Assembly (NCBI GenBank): GCA_013298955.1
Contig: JAAFJT010000031.1
Span: 1-44,168 of the forward strand
Length of the DNA stretch: 44,168 nt
Origin: Chitinophagales bacterium
Lineage (GTDB): Bacteria; Bacteroidota; Bacteroidia; Chitinophagales; Saprospiraceae
Reading direction: 5' to 3'
In this document: positions 1 to 8,418 of the stretch, piece after piece
Position numbering within the stretch: the first letter of the stretch is position 1
Layout: each line of letters opens with the position of its first letter
The notes under the pieces: generated by a model
Databases searched by the model: none
What the model was told of the DNA's origin: nothing
Seen by the model: only the letters and a program-made list of their open reading frames with translations
Translations under genes and position numbers: made by a program

Positions 1-84
1 TCCAACCAAATTGGATTAAATCAGCTATCCTATCTGGAAATCCACCGACTAAAATTTTATAATGAAATAGAAAAACAAGCGTAA
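1..84 (+). CDS. 3' end of an unidentified gene (partial)
   Basis: Reading from base 1 in frame 1, an open frame of 27 codons runs to a TAA at 82-84. The peptide ends LKFYNEIEKQA and is rich in hydrophilic, helix-forming residues. A coiled-coil or TolC-like C-terminus would be compatible, but 27 residues are too few to assign a family. The gene continues upstream of the window. Its stop is about 100 bp before the first copy of the GGAAATTTATTTCCC repeat. The frame could be open by chance, so confidence is modest. Confidence 0.35.
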   Translation, partial: SNQIGLNQLSYLEIHRLKFYNEIEKQA

Positions 85-186
85 TCGCTAAGGTTCGTAA
101 GTGGTCAAGCCCGTGAAGTCTATCGGACGGGTTCAAGGTGATTTTAGGATTCATATACACAAATTGAATAATGAAAATATTTCGGA

Positions 187-206
187 GTCAGGAAATTTAT
201 TTCCCG
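187..206. repeat. R1 repeat copy (GGAAATTTATTTCCC), left of the toxin-antitoxin pair
   Basis: The core at 191-205 is the palindromic word ggaaatttatttccc. It is preceded by a gtca that matches the GTCG of the better copies at 930-981, 24433-24464 and 24994-25046. This copy lies 88 bp before the antitoxin start, and the 930-981 copy follows the toxin stop. Confidence 0.6.
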
Positions 207-247
207 CTAAGGTGCGTCAAGTTGATAAAAAAAATCCAGAGAAAAGG

Positions 248-277
248 TTTCTATTTTTTAAAAAAATAGTAGTTTTG
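248..277 (+). promoter_or_regulatory. Bacteroidota-type promoter of the toxin-antitoxin pair
   Basis: TAGTTTTG at 270-277 fits the TAnnTTTG -7 consensus. A weak -33 element (TTTC, 248-251) lies 18 bp upstream. Transcription would begin only about 10 nt before the antitoxin ATG at 294, giving a very short leader. Confidence 0.5.
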
Positions 278-293
278 CATTAAAAAGGTAACA

Positions 294-533
294 ATGGAAA
301 CAATCGAATTTTTAACGCGCATCGAAAACGGTATGATGCAATTGCCATTAGGTCTGGCTCAATACCCCAATGCGTTTGTGCGCATTATCGTAATCCCCGA
401 ACCGTCGGCTGATTTGCGCCTCAAAAAAGCGAAATTAAAAGCGATTCTATTGAAAATGGGCGAAAAAAATCTTTTTAGCAAGGTTGCCGATGGTGTAATA
501 TGGCAAAAACAACTTAGAAATGAGTGGGAATAA
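294..533 (+). CDS. Putative antitoxin of a VapBC-type module
   Basis: A 79-aa protein lies immediately upstream of a PIN-domain gene and overlaps it by 14 bp (520-533), the usual layout of a type II toxin-antitoxin operon. The N-terminal part (IENGMMQLPLGLAQYPNAF followed by VRIIVIPE) resembles the short beta-strand start of small DNA-binding or antitoxin proteins. The C-terminal half is basic and then amphipathic, as expected for a toxin-wrapping tail. No named antitoxin family could be assigned with certainty, so the role rests mainly on the neighbour. A TAGTTTTG promoter lies just upstream and would allow autoregulation, which is inference. The A-rich leader before the ATG is typical of Bacteroidota translation starts. 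Confidence 0.7.
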   Translation: METIEFLTRIENGMMQLPLGLAQYPNAFVRIIVIPEPSADLRLKKAKLKAILLKMGEKNLFSKVADGVIWQKQLRNEWE

Positions 534-915
534 AGCAATTTTAGATACGAATGTCATTATTCTACTTTCCAAAAAAGGGCTGGATATTGATGCGTTATTA
601 GAAAAGTATGATGATTTTTATGTATCCATCATTACTTATATGGAGAGTTATGGCTATGACTTCCATGACTCGGACGAGAAAGCGATTATAGATGCTTTTT
701 TTGAAATGGTCGAAGTCGTGGATGTTAACAAATCCATTGCTGAAATGGTGATTACGTATAAAAAAGCAAAACGCCGCAAAATCAAATTACCTGATGCGAT
801 TATTTTGGCAACCGCCCGTTATCTGGGAGCTGATTTGCTATCTGATGATTGGGACGATTTCATCAATATTGATGATGAAGTTCGGGTACGAAATGTGGAC
901 GATTTAAAAAAATAG
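520..915 (+). CDS. PIN-domain ribonuclease toxin (VapC-like)
   Basis: This 131-aa protein is the usual size of VapC toxins, which are Mg-dependent RNases that cut tRNA or rRNA when released from their antitoxin. The acidic PIN residues are visible: Asp in the N-terminal LDTNVII, Glu in TYMESYGYD, Asp in KLPDAIILATA and the DDWDDF cluster near the C-terminus. The ATG lies inside the end of the upstream antitoxin gene, implying translational coupling. An R1 hairpin follows the stop by 14 bp and may serve as terminator. The target RNA cannot be read from the sequence. Confidence 0.85.
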   Translation: MSGNKAILDTNVIILLSKKGLDIDALLEKYDDFYVSIITYMESYGYDFHDSDEKAIIDAFFEMVEVVDVNKSIAEMVITYKKAKRRKIKLPDAIILATARYLGADLLSDDWDDFINIDDEVRVRNVDDLKK

Positions 916-929
916 TTGCGACCCTGTCG

Positions 930-981
930 CGGGAAATAAATTTCCCGACTACAAAGCATTTCGTAGTCGGGAAATTTATTT
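930..981. repeat. R1 hairpin after the toxin gene
   Basis: Left arm 934-952 and right arm 963-981 are perfect 19-bp inverted repeats (aaataaatttcccgactac and its complement) with a 10-nt loop. The left arm also contains the palindrome gggaaataaatttccc (931-946). It may act as a terminator between the convergent toxin and bamA genes. The same sequence recurs on both sides of the GNAT gene near 24.4-25.0 kb. Confidence 0.8.
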
Positions 982-1016
982 ACGCCCAATCAAGCTCTTG
1001 CTGATTCAACCTATTT

Positions 1017-3557
1017 TTATTCGGGTTCAAAACCAAGAACGATACTAAATTTGGCAAAATCAGTCCATTTCCGACTTGGATTTGCCATAATATCTGGTTT
1101 ATCAATCCCAAAACCGTAGTCAAAACCAAGCGTTCCAAACATCGGCAAGAAAACCCGCAAACCAGCACCGACAGTCCGACGCAAATCAAACGGTTTAAAT
1201 TGTTTGAAATCCTGCCAAACGTTCCCGCCTTGTGCAAAAGTTGTCAGATAAATCGTCGAACTTGGGTTCAACGAGATAGGATAACGCAATTCCATCGTAT
1301 ATTTCGCAAAAGCGGTACCGCCTGTGGTCGAAGTTGCATCTGAAGAAAAATTGCCCGGCAAATCTTTCTCTTCATACCCGCGCAAAGCCAAAATATCCCT
1401 GCCCGTCAGACCAAATTGCCGATTGGAAAGTCCGTCCCCGCCCAAACTCGTGCGTCCAAACGGCGAATAACCAATTTCTTTGTTGTAAAAACCCAAAGCA
1501 CCGATTTTAGCATCCAATTTCATGACCATTTTGCCCAAAACTTTGGTGTACCATTCGGCATTGAATTTCCATTTGAAATACTCCACCCATTTGAATTTTT
1601 CCGATGTGGTCAAATCTTGATAGGATTTGTTTTTTTGAAACAAGGAATAGGGCGGACTTGCATGCAAGGTCAATTGAAATTTAGAACCTTCCTCTGGAAA
1701 CAATGGATTATTAATCGAATTGCGTGCAAAAGTTTGTTGAAGACTAAAATTATTATACGTTCCATCGGTCAAACCGGGAAAATACGAATATTGATTAATC
1801 GTAGTTTGTTGAAAATCAAGCGATGTATTAGAAACAAAGTTATCATCAGGCCATTTCAAACGCGTTCCAACCCCAATATTGGTTTGAAGAATACTCAAAT
1901 AATTGCTCGTTGTCGCGCCTGAATATTTCGTATAAGCACCACTGAGGCTTAATGAAGTCGGTTTTTTGCCGCCAAACCAAGGTTCTGTGAAAGACGCATT
2001 ATAAGATTGAAAAAATTTACCATTCGACTGTGCGCGAATCGAAACCCGTTGTCCGTCGCCTTGCGGCAGCGGAGACCAAGCCGATTTTTTAAAAATATTC
2101 CGAATCGAAAAGTTATTAAACGACACGCCAAGCGTTCCAATCACGCCATAACCGCCCCAACCTGCGGACAATTCCAACTGATCCGATGGTTTTTCCTCCA
2201 CTTTGTACTCAATATCCACCGTTCCGCGCTGCGGATTGACAGGCGTATTGATGCCCAAAGCCTCTTGATTGAAATAACCCAAGTTGATAATCTCGCGTTG
2301 AGACCGTATAATGTCCGACCGACTGAATTTTTCACCCGGTAACGTCCGCAATTCGCGGCGAATCACATGTTCATGCGTTCTATCATTGCCTTTGATGATG
2401 ACTTTATCAATCGTCGCTTGCGGTCCTTCATAAATCCGCATATCTACGTCAATCGAATCGCCTACAATAGCGATTTCGGTCGGGTCAATATTGAAAAACA
2501 AATAACCATTATCCATATACAAGGTACTCACATCGCGCCCATCCTGACTGTATCGCAACCGATTTTCCAGCAATTCGGTATTGTAAATGTCTCCTTTCGA
2601 GATGCCCAAAACCTTATCTAACACTTTTGGGTCATAAATGGAATTGCCTTTCCATGTAATATTGCGAAAATAATAGCGTTTGCCTTCCTCCACATTCAAA
2701 TGCAAGCGCAAATCGCCATCCGCTTCCCGCCATACCGAATCGGAAGCAATTTTGGCATCCCGATACCCTTGTGTAGCGTAATATTTCAAAATCTTTTTCT
2801 TATCGTCCTCATATTCGGATGCAACCAATTTAGAGGCAGAGAAGATTTTTAACTTTCGATGCGTTTTGTCCATCTGCTTGCGCAATTTCCGCGCGGTTGC
2901 ATGGTCATTGCCCGCAAAAGTGATGTCTTGGATTTTGACTTTTTTATTGCGCTCGACAACAAAATTTAATTTCACCGAATTGACTTTTTTCGGATCTATT
3001 GTTTCGACGACACTCACTTTGGCATCTAAATACCCTTTTTCCCGAAAATATTTTTCCATGCCCGTCGCGGCATTGGTTTTATTATTGTCCGTGACAATCG
3101 CGCCTTTGAGCAAAAAACGATTGGCAATCGGGTTTAAATCCTCATGGACACTCTTTTTCACGCCTGTAAACGAGTAAACCGATAAACTCGGACGCTCTTT
3201 TACCGCAATTTCAAGGAAAATCACATCGCCCACCGTTTTTTCCTTATTAATCTGCACATCGGTAAACAACCGAAGTTTCCACAAAGCCCGAATCGCACGC
3301 GGCAAATCGGGACCTGGAATCTTAATTTTGCTACCGACTTTGAAGCCTGCGATACCCGTCAAGGCACTCGCATCGCTGTATTGCGCACCGACGACTTTCA
3401 CGCCGCCAATTTCATATGATTTGGGCGCGCCATATTCCATGACGGGCAATCCTGTCGTGTCTGCCAACAACACTTGAGCTTCGAGTTTTGTCAGGTGGCA
3501 GCACGCGCTGCAAAGCAGCGACAAAACAAGGGCTTTTTTGAAAATAATTGTTGTCAC
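1017..3557 (-). CDS. bamA: Outer membrane protein assembly factor BamA (Omp85)
   Basis: This 846-aa protein inserts beta-barrel proteins into the outer membrane. A signal peptide of about 28 residues ends in LEAQ. About five POTRA-type repeats follow (roughly residues 50-450), with the recurrent pattern I-(x)-GN-(x) and EKGY/TQGY/DNGY/NLGY turns. The C-terminal half is a transmembrane barrel with alternating aromatic strands. The motif LALRGYEE (around 740) corresponds to the conserved (V)RG(F/Y) loop-6 motif, and the protein ends on a beta-strand (FSIVLGFEPE). The length is normal for Bacteroidota BamA. It stands alone, with its own promoter at 3690-3722 and no neighbouring skp or lpx genes. 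TamA-like relatives are the alternative, but the POTRA number favours BamA. Confidence 0.92.
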   Translation of the reverse strand: MTTIIFKKALVLSLLCSACCHLTKLEAQVLLADTTGLPVMEYGAPKSYEIGGVKVVGAQYSDASALTGIAGFKVGSKIKIPGPDLPRAIRALWKLRLFTDVQINKEKTVGDVIFLEIAVKERPSLSVYSFTGVKKSVHEDLNPIANRFLLKGAIVTDNNKTNAATGMEKYFREKGYLDAKVSVVETIDPKKVNSVKLNFVVERNKKVKIQDITFAGNDHATARKLRKQMDKTHRKLKIFSASKLVASEYEDDKKKILKYYATQGYRDAKIASDSVWREADGDLRLHLNVEEGKRYYFRNITWKGNSIYDPKVLDKVLGISKGDIYNTELLENRLRYSQDGRDVSTLYMDNGYLFFNIDPTEIAIVGDSIDVDMRIYEGPQATIDKVIIKGNDRTHEHVIRRELRTLPGEKFSRSDIIRSQREIINLGYFNQEALGINTPVNPQRGTVDIEYKVEEKPSDQLELSAGWGGYGVIGTLGVSFNNFSIRNIFKKSAWSPLPQGDGQRVSIRAQSNGKFFQSYNASFTEPWFGGKKPTSLSLSGAYTKYSGATTSNYLSILQTNIGVGTRLKWPDDNFVSNTSLDFQQTTINQYSYFPGLTDGTYNNFSLQQTFARNSINNPLFPEEGSKFQLTLHASPPYSLFQKNKSYQDLTTSEKFKWVEYFKWKFNAEWYTKVLGKMVMKLDAKIGALGFYNKEIGYSPFGRTSLGGDGLSNRQFGLTGRDILALRGYEEKDLPGNFSSDATSTTGGTAFAKYTMELRYPISLNPSSTIYLTTFAQGGNVWQDFKQFKPFDLRRTVGAGLRVFLPMFGTLGFDYGFGIDKPDIMANPSRKWTDFAKFSIVLGFEPE

Positions 3558-3689
3558 CCTAATTGTGGTATAGTTTTATAAACATTAGTTACAATATGTA
3601 TTACACTGATATAGTTTTAATTAGCTTTTTGGAAACCTGATGATGCCTCAATAAGATTTTTCCCAAAAAACAAATTCAAAAGCGAAACG

Positions 3690-3722
3690 CAAAGTTAGTA
3701 TAAAACGCTGTGTTATTTACAA
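3690..3722 (-). promoter_or_regulatory. Promoter for bamA
   Basis: On the minus strand TAACTTTG (3690-3697) matches the -7 box, with a TTG -33 element (3720-3722) 22 bp upstream. This implies a leader of roughly 125 nt before the bamA ATG. Confidence 0.5.
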
Positions 3723-3822
3723 TCGTTGTCATAATTAATTCAAATGGCGTATTGCAACTTTTGTAACGATAAACCGTCTGAATGTGGATTTCTTGGCTTT
3801 TGGGGATTCATTCGTATCGAAT

Positions 3823-3877
3823 CAAGGTCGGCGAGGTTGCAACCTTTTGGATCGGTTCTTTCAATTGAACTACTTAT
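3823..3877. repeat. R2 dispersed module (GGTCGGCGAGGTTGCAACC plus arm)
   Basis: AAGGTCGGCGAGGTTGCAACC is followed by a segment whose complement, ataagtagttcaattgaaag, is also present at 40333-40352. The two loci carry the same module in opposite orientation, and a third related copy lies at 36660-36713. It occupies the 3558-3993 gap between bamA and the M20 gene. Apart from the bamA promoter, nothing else was recognised in that gap. Confidence 0.7.
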
Positions 3878-3993
3878 CTTGATAGAAACGCTCTTTTATC
3901 CTAAAAATATTTTATAAATATGATTTGAAAGGTGCAATTTTGCACATTGAATTATTTTACCAATCATTATTTGCGCCAATTAAATTATCAAAT

Positions 3994-5184
3994 ATGTTAA
4001 AATCAAAAATCAAGTCCTTAGCGAAGGCGTATTTACCTGAGATTATCGCGATTCGGCGGCATCTGCATCAATATCCCGAATTGAGTTACGAGGAAGTGGA
4101 AACAGGTAAATATGTAGCCACAAAATTGAAAGCGTTAGGCATTGATTATCAACATGGTATAGCTACAAATGGAGTTGTTGGCATCATTCGAGGGCAAAAT
4201 CCGGAGTCCAAAACGATTGCTTTACGGGCGGATTTAGACGCTTTACCCATTCAAGAAGCCAATAATGTGTCGTATAAATCCACAAAAGCGGGCATTATGC
4301 ATGCTTGTGGACACGATGCACATACCGCCTCTTTGTTGGGTGCGGCGCGGATTTTAAATGAAACCAGAGCGCATTGGTCTGGCACGATTAAATTAATTTT
4401 CCAACCTGCCGAAGAAAAAACACCCGGCGGCGCGAAATTGATGATTCAAGAAGGCGTTTTGGAAAACCCAAAACCAGCGATTATACTTGGGCAGCATGTG
4501 CATCCACCTTTGGAGGCGGGCAAAGTAGGCTTGAAACCGGGAATTTACATGGCTTCTGCGGATGAATTGTACGTGACCGTGCGCGGGCGCGGTGGTCATG
4601 GCGCGATGCCGCAAGAGTGCATCGACCCGATTTTGATAACGGCGCACATCATCACGGCGTTGCAACAAGTGGTGAGTCGGCGGGCAGACCCTGCCATTCC
4701 GACCGTTTTGACGCTTGGAAAAATCCAATCGGTGGGCGGTCTGACCAATATTATTCCCGATGAAGTGCGTTTGGAAGGCACTTTTCGGACGTTGGATGAA
4801 GGTTGGCGACAAAAAGCAAAGGAAATTATGGTCAAATTAGCAGAAGGTATTGCGGAAAGCATGGGCGGGTCTTGCACCTTTCGGATTGAACATGGTTATC
4901 CCGTTTTATTTAATAATGAGGCACTTACGCAACAAGTTAAACAACATATGATTGCATTTTGTGGGGAAGATAACGTCGTCGATTTGCCAATGCGCATGAC
5001 TGCGGAAGATTTTGCGTATTATTCGCAAGTGATGCCTGCCTGTTTTTACCGTTTGGGGACAGGCAATAAAGCATTGGGCATTACTTCGGGACTGCACACC
5101 GACACGTTTAATATAGATGAATCCTCTTTGGAATTGGGTATTGGATTGATGGCATGGTTGGCAGTGCAATCGCTGTCTAATTAA
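3994..5184 (+). CDS. M20-family amidohydrolase (N-acyl-L-amino-acid hydrolase type)
   Basis: This is a predicted cytosolic metallohydrolase of about 396 aa that cleaves N-acyl or related amide bonds. The metal-site motifs are present in order: RADLDALPI, MHACGHDAHT, FQPAEE, GQHVHP and the C-terminal MTAEDFAYYS. The IAIRRHLHQYPELSYEE start is characteristic of the M20D (AbgB/HipO/IAA-amino-acid hydrolase) group. I place the start at 3994 because family homology begins just after MLKSKIKSLAK; the open frame extends to an ATG at 3925 but that extension looks non-coding. No signal peptide is seen. The exact acyl or amino acid substrate cannot be read. A perfect 22-bp hairpin follows the stop. Confidence 0.88.
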   Translation: MLKSKIKSLAKAYLPEIIAIRRHLHQYPELSYEEVETGKYVATKLKALGIDYQHGIATNGVVGIIRGQNPESKTIALRADLDALPIQEANNVSYKSTKAGIMHACGHDAHTASLLGAARILNETRAHWSGTIKLIFQPAEEKTPGGAKLMIQEGVLENPKPAIILGQHVHPPLEAGKVGLKPGIYMASADELYVTVRGRGGHGAMPQECIDPILITAHIITALQQVVSRRADPAIPTVLTLGKIQSVGGLTNIIPDEVRLEGTFRTLDEGWRQKAKEIMVKLAEGIAESMGGSCTFRIEHGYPVLFNNEALTQQVKQHMIAFCGEDNVVDLPMRMTAEDFAYYSQVMPACFYRLGTGNKALGITSGLHTDTFNIDESSLELGIGLMAWLAVQSLSN

Positions 5185-5190
5185 GGTAAT

Positions 5191-5253
5191 TTATTTTAGA
5201 GCGATAAGTTGCCTCTAATTGGAAATTATACGCAACTTATCGCTCTAAAATAA
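5191..5253. terminator. Bidirectional terminator hairpin
   Basis: Perfect 22-bp arms 5191-5212 and 5232-5253 (core agagcgataagttgc) with a 19-nt loop. Both arms have A/T-rich outer ends, so transcripts from either strand end in a U-rich tract. It lies between the convergent M20 and TolC-like genes. Confidence 0.75.
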
Positions 5254-5338
5254 AACCAAAAACAGAATATCACGCTGTGGGTGCTGGATAGGCAATGATT
5301 TCCCGATGACGAAGCGAGTGGAATCATTGATTGAATAG

Positions 5339-6607
5339 TCAATATTTTTCCAATTGATTGCTCAAATAATTTTTTAGAGGCGCGTATGCCAAATCGCCTG
5401 TTAATTCCAATAAAACAAGATATTCTCGCACTAATTCATGGTTCATTTTCACCAAATCCGCCTCTTTTTCGTGTTGAAGAATTTTTAAATCAATAATATC
5501 TGCCGCCGTCAAACGTGTGGATACTGCTGCATTTTCCAACATCGTTTTTGCTAATCCTTGATTGGCTTGTTCCGTAACTGTTTTCAAGGCTTTTAAAAGA
5601 TTTTCCACTTTTAAAATTTGGAATTTAATAAGGCGGTCTTGCTCAAAAATAGCAAAATGGTATTCATTTTCAACCATTTTCATATCTAATAAATATTCAT
5701 TTTGTTTGGGACGAAAATTTCCTTTAATCGGAATATTCACCCCAAACCGAATCCCAAAATCTTTACCCGAAAAATCACTACCCGCTTTCGTCGAATAATT
5801 CAATTGGAAATTATCAAAAAAAGTATTGAAATTAGTTTCTTCCAATTTTAATGCTGATTGCATCAAATTTATTTTTTGTTGAAATGCTCGTAGCTCAGGT
5901 GCATTGTGAGCGCGATTGATTTTCAATGAGTTAACAACCATTTCGACTTTTGAAACGCTGATAAAATCATTAAAATTCAACGCCACTTCATGTTGCACAC
6001 CAACATATTCTTGGATTTGTTGATACCCCGTTTTCAAATTATTTTGAAGCTCAATGAGATTCGTGCGCACCGTTCTGAGGTGTTCCTCCGTTTCCACCAA
6101 ATCCTTCACTTTGACGGTCATTCCTTTTTGTAATGCCAATTTCAACGTCGCATTTCGCGTATGGAGCAGCGAATCCAATCGCTGTTGTTTTGCCAGTTCG
6201 AGTTGTGTATAAAAAACATTAGCAATATTTAAATATCTTTCTTTCACAATTTGAACTAATAACACATCGTTTTTAGTTTGATGTAAATCAAACTGCGCTT
6301 GTTTAACGTTTTCTTGGGCTCGGATTTTGGCAAATGTATTGAATGAAAAAGCAATACCATATTGTTGTTTAGCTTGGGAGACATCCTCTGCGCCATAACG
6401 TAATCCCAAACTTTTGACAACAGGCAAGCGATAATTTAACCCATTCATAAACTGAAGGGTTTGTTGCCCTGCTAAGACGCGGCGTTCCTTTTCTGCACTC
6501 GCCAACACCTCTTTGACAGACAATCGAATCGGGTCTTCACCAGCGCAAATGCCGTGCATGGTCATCCCACAAAAACAGGCTATGAAGCAAAGCGTTGAAC
6601 GTAACAT
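5339..6607 (-). CDS. TolC-like outer membrane efflux protein
   Basis: This 422-aa protein has a signal peptide ending GICA around residue 22. It is then almost entirely long amphipathic helices broken by short beta segments, such as YGIAFSFNTFAKIRAQENVKQ and the second-repeat equivalent FGIRFGVNIPIKGNFRPKQ. That two-fold pattern is typical of the outer membrane efflux family, whose trimers form the exit duct of tripartite exporters. It lies in the same direction as an upstream DUF4956 and HlyD-type adaptor, separated by a Nudix gene and a 284-bp gap, so it is probably the outer membrane partner but may be transcribed separately. No substrate can be inferred. Confidence 0.8.
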   Translation of the reverse strand: MLRSTLCFIACFCGMTMHGICAGEDPIRLSVKEVLASAEKERRVLAGQQTLQFMNGLNYRLPVVKSLGLRYGAEDVSQAKQQYGIAFSFNTFAKIRAQENVKQAQFDLHQTKNDVLLVQIVKERYLNIANVFYTQLELAKQQRLDSLLHTRNATLKLALQKGMTVKVKDLVETEEHLRTVRTNLIELQNNLKTGYQQIQEYVGVQHEVALNFNDFISVSKVEMVVNSLKINRAHNAPELRAFQQKINLMQSALKLEETNFNTFFDNFQLNYSTKAGSDFSGKDFGIRFGVNIPIKGNFRPKQNEYLLDMKMVENEYHFAIFEQDRLIKFQILKVENLLKALKTVTEQANQGLAKTMLENAAVSTRLTAADIIDLKILQHEKEADLVKMNHELVREYLVLLELTGDLAYAPLKNYLSNQLEKY

Positions 6608-6680
6608 CTTGTATCGTAATTGGTTATGAAAAAATTATAAAATAATCAGCAATTGCTGCTTTGAGAATTGCTCGAAATAA

Positions 6681-6779
6681 GATGCGTATGATTTCAAAGA
6701 TTACAAGGATGTTTTTGCTTTAAGAACGCAAATGAAAACTTTAAAAAATCCTTGTAACCTTTACAATCATAAGCATTTT
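6681..6779. repeat. Intergenic imperfect hairpin
   Basis: Arms around 6689-6710 (atgatttcaaagattacaag...) and 6748-6770 (atccttgtaacctttacaat...) pair with a few mismatches. The words AAGGAT/ATCCTT resemble those of the R4 family. It sits in the 6608-6891 gap after the Nudix gene and before the TolC-like gene. Nothing else was recognised in that gap. Confidence 0.55.
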
Positions 6780-6891
6780 ATTTCAAAAAATTTCCAAAGT
6801 GGAAAGGGTTGTAAAACAATTAATATCTTTTAAAATACCTACTGCATGACGTACTAAATAAATAGGGAACTATCACGCCCGAAAAAGACTA

Positions 6892-7371
6892 TCAAACCAT
6901 ATCCGCTTCTTCCAAAACAGGCGTAAAATCCACTTCTTGCGACACTTCCCGCGTATCAACTGCCGTAAAAGTCTCGCCTTCATAAATTCGCTCAATGACA
7001 CGGCGCGTGATTGGATTCATCTTTTCGGGCAGATTGAGGTACGAAGCCCAACAAACTTCTTTAAATTTTTTGGGTTCAGCCGATTTTGCTTCCCCTTCCC
7101 ATTTTTTTGTTTTAAAAAATAAAACAATTTGAGTTTTTTTGTTTTTTTGCTCCTGCAAAACATGCACTAAATGCAAATCTGCCTCTTGAATTTCGATACC
7201 TGCTTCCTCTCGCGCCTCCCGCACTAAGGTAGAAACTGCAAATTCTCGAATATCGGGTTTTCCACCAATAAGCGCGAAACGCCCACCATTTTGATGGGTT
7301 TGAGCTAAAAACAATAATTTTTTGTTGTTTTCTAAAAGTAAACTTACTTTTAGCGTTGTTTTTCCAAGCAT
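6892..7371 (-). CDS. Nudix hydrolase
   Basis: This 159-aa protein contains a complete Nudix box: G of GKPDIRE, five residues, E, seven residues, then REAREEAGI. That matches GX5EX7REUXEEXGU, the Mg-binding catalytic motif that hydrolyses nucleoside diphosphate derivatives. The rest is a standard single Nudix fold with no extra domain. Substrate is not predictable; MutT-like or sugar-nucleotide activity are both possible. It lies 30 bp downstream of the HlyD-like gene on the same strand, so it may be co-transcribed, but the family is not known to take part in export. Confidence 0.9.
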   Translation of the reverse strand: MLGKTTLKVSLLLENNKKLLFLAQTHQNGGRFALIGGKPDIREFAVSTLVREAREEAGIEIQEADLHLVHVLQEQKNKKTQIVLFFKTKKWEGEAKSAEPKKFKEVCWASYLNLPEKMNPITRRVIERIYEGETFTAVDTREVSQEVDFTPVLEEADMV

Positions 7372-7401
7372 GATTACAAGTTTCGTTAAATGATTGTAAA
7401 A

Positions 7402-8394
7402 TTATTTGATATTTCTCAAGGTAATCACCACCTTCTCTCCAATAAAAAACTCATTTTGCGGCGGCAACTTAATATACACTTCGCGTCCCCAAGCTTTGAT
7501 TTCCTGTATTTTGCGCAAACGCAAAGGCAATTCTACCAATTGTGGCGCAGCACCCACCAAAATCCCAGAATGCAGCACAGTCGGACGCGTCGAAGAACGC
7601 AATTGCACGGTATCGCCCATTCGATACAAGGCTTCTGATGCTTCAGGCAAAAAACCTTTGACTTTATCAGGCATTTTAGGGTTGATTTTGAGTAAACCCT
7701 TGTATTGCGAAGTCGTTTCGTTCTCAAAAACCGTTACATTTTCAATAAAACCATCCATCGGAGCTACCAAAACCAACTTCGATTGTGCTTCTTTCATAAA
7801 CAATATTTCTTGATGAACCGCTTGCATTTTCGTATCATGCACCTCCGCCATTGCCGCATCTTGCGCTTGCAATTGCCGCAACTGAGTCCGAAAACGCCGT
7901 TCTTCATTGCGAATCGTATTTTCCAACAACTGAATTTTATCCAATAACAAACTTCTGGAATTTCTTTCATTAGAAACCAATTGACGCAAATCGGATTGCG
8001 CTGCTTCTTCGGCTTCCAATAATTGAATATCGGTTTTCAAATTATTGATTTTAGATTGGTGTTCGCTGGTCAATTTTTCAATTTCATTGCGAATGTCTTC
8101 TTTGGAGGCTTGTTTTGCAGCCCTATCTTGTTGTAATTCCCCCGATTTTAAAACAGATTGTTTGTCTAAATCAGGTCGAATTGCGACTAAGAGCGTATCC
8201 CCTTTATGCACCGCATCTCCAGTATGTACCTTTATTTGGCGCACCAAAATCGGATATTCATAACTCAAAACTTGTCCTTCTGTTTCAGCAGCACCAAACA
8301 ATTCGATAGCCGCTTTATTGGAAAAACTATAAACAAGCATAATGCTGAGTCCAAAAAATAAAACCCATAGTGCGTATAAGATATTGAATTTCAT
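7402..8394 (-). CDS. HlyD-family periplasmic adaptor (membrane fusion protein)
   Basis: This 330-aa protein has one N-terminal membrane anchor (about residues 8-24) followed by a lipoyl-type half motif (VRQIKVHTGDAVHKGDTLLV). A long alpha-helical hairpin follows (about 85-190; heptad-like LTSEHQSKINNLKTDIQLLE). The second lipoyl half is VLVAPMDGFIENVTVFENE, followed by a beta-barrel region. This is the standard order of adaptors that bridge an inner membrane component and a TolC duct. It starts 24 bp after the DUF4956 gene. No ABC, RND or MFS pump gene is nearby, so the inner membrane partner is unclear. Confidence 0.85.
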   Translation of the reverse strand: MKFNILYALWVLFFGLSIMLVYSFSNKAAIELFGAAETEGQVLSYEYPILVRQIKVHTGDAVHKGDTLLVAIRPDLDKQSVLKSGELQQDRAAKQASKEDIRNEIEKLTSEHQSKINNLKTDIQLLEAEEAAQSDLRQLVSNERNSRSLLLDKIQLLENTIRNEERRFRTQLRQLQAQDAAMAEVHDTKMQAVHQEILFMKEAQSKLVLVAPMDGFIENVTVFENETTSQYKGLLKINPKMPDKVKGFLPEASEALYRMGDTVQLRSSTRPTVLHSGILVGAAPQLVELPLRLRKIQEIKAWGREVYIKLPPQNEFFIGEKVVITLRNIK

Positions 8395-8418
8395 AGCGTT
8401 CGTAGTTATTAAAAAAAA

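Noticed and set aside
101-283. 60-codon open frame before the antitoxin
   Set aside because: It runs through an R1 repeat copy and the antitoxin promoter, and its composition is not protein-like.
1416-1922. 168-codon open frame opposite bamA
   Set aside because: It is antisense to a clear BamA barrel region and has no recognisable features.
4393-4812. 139-codon open frame opposite the M20 hydrolase
   Set aside because: It is antisense to conserved M20 motifs; shadow frame.
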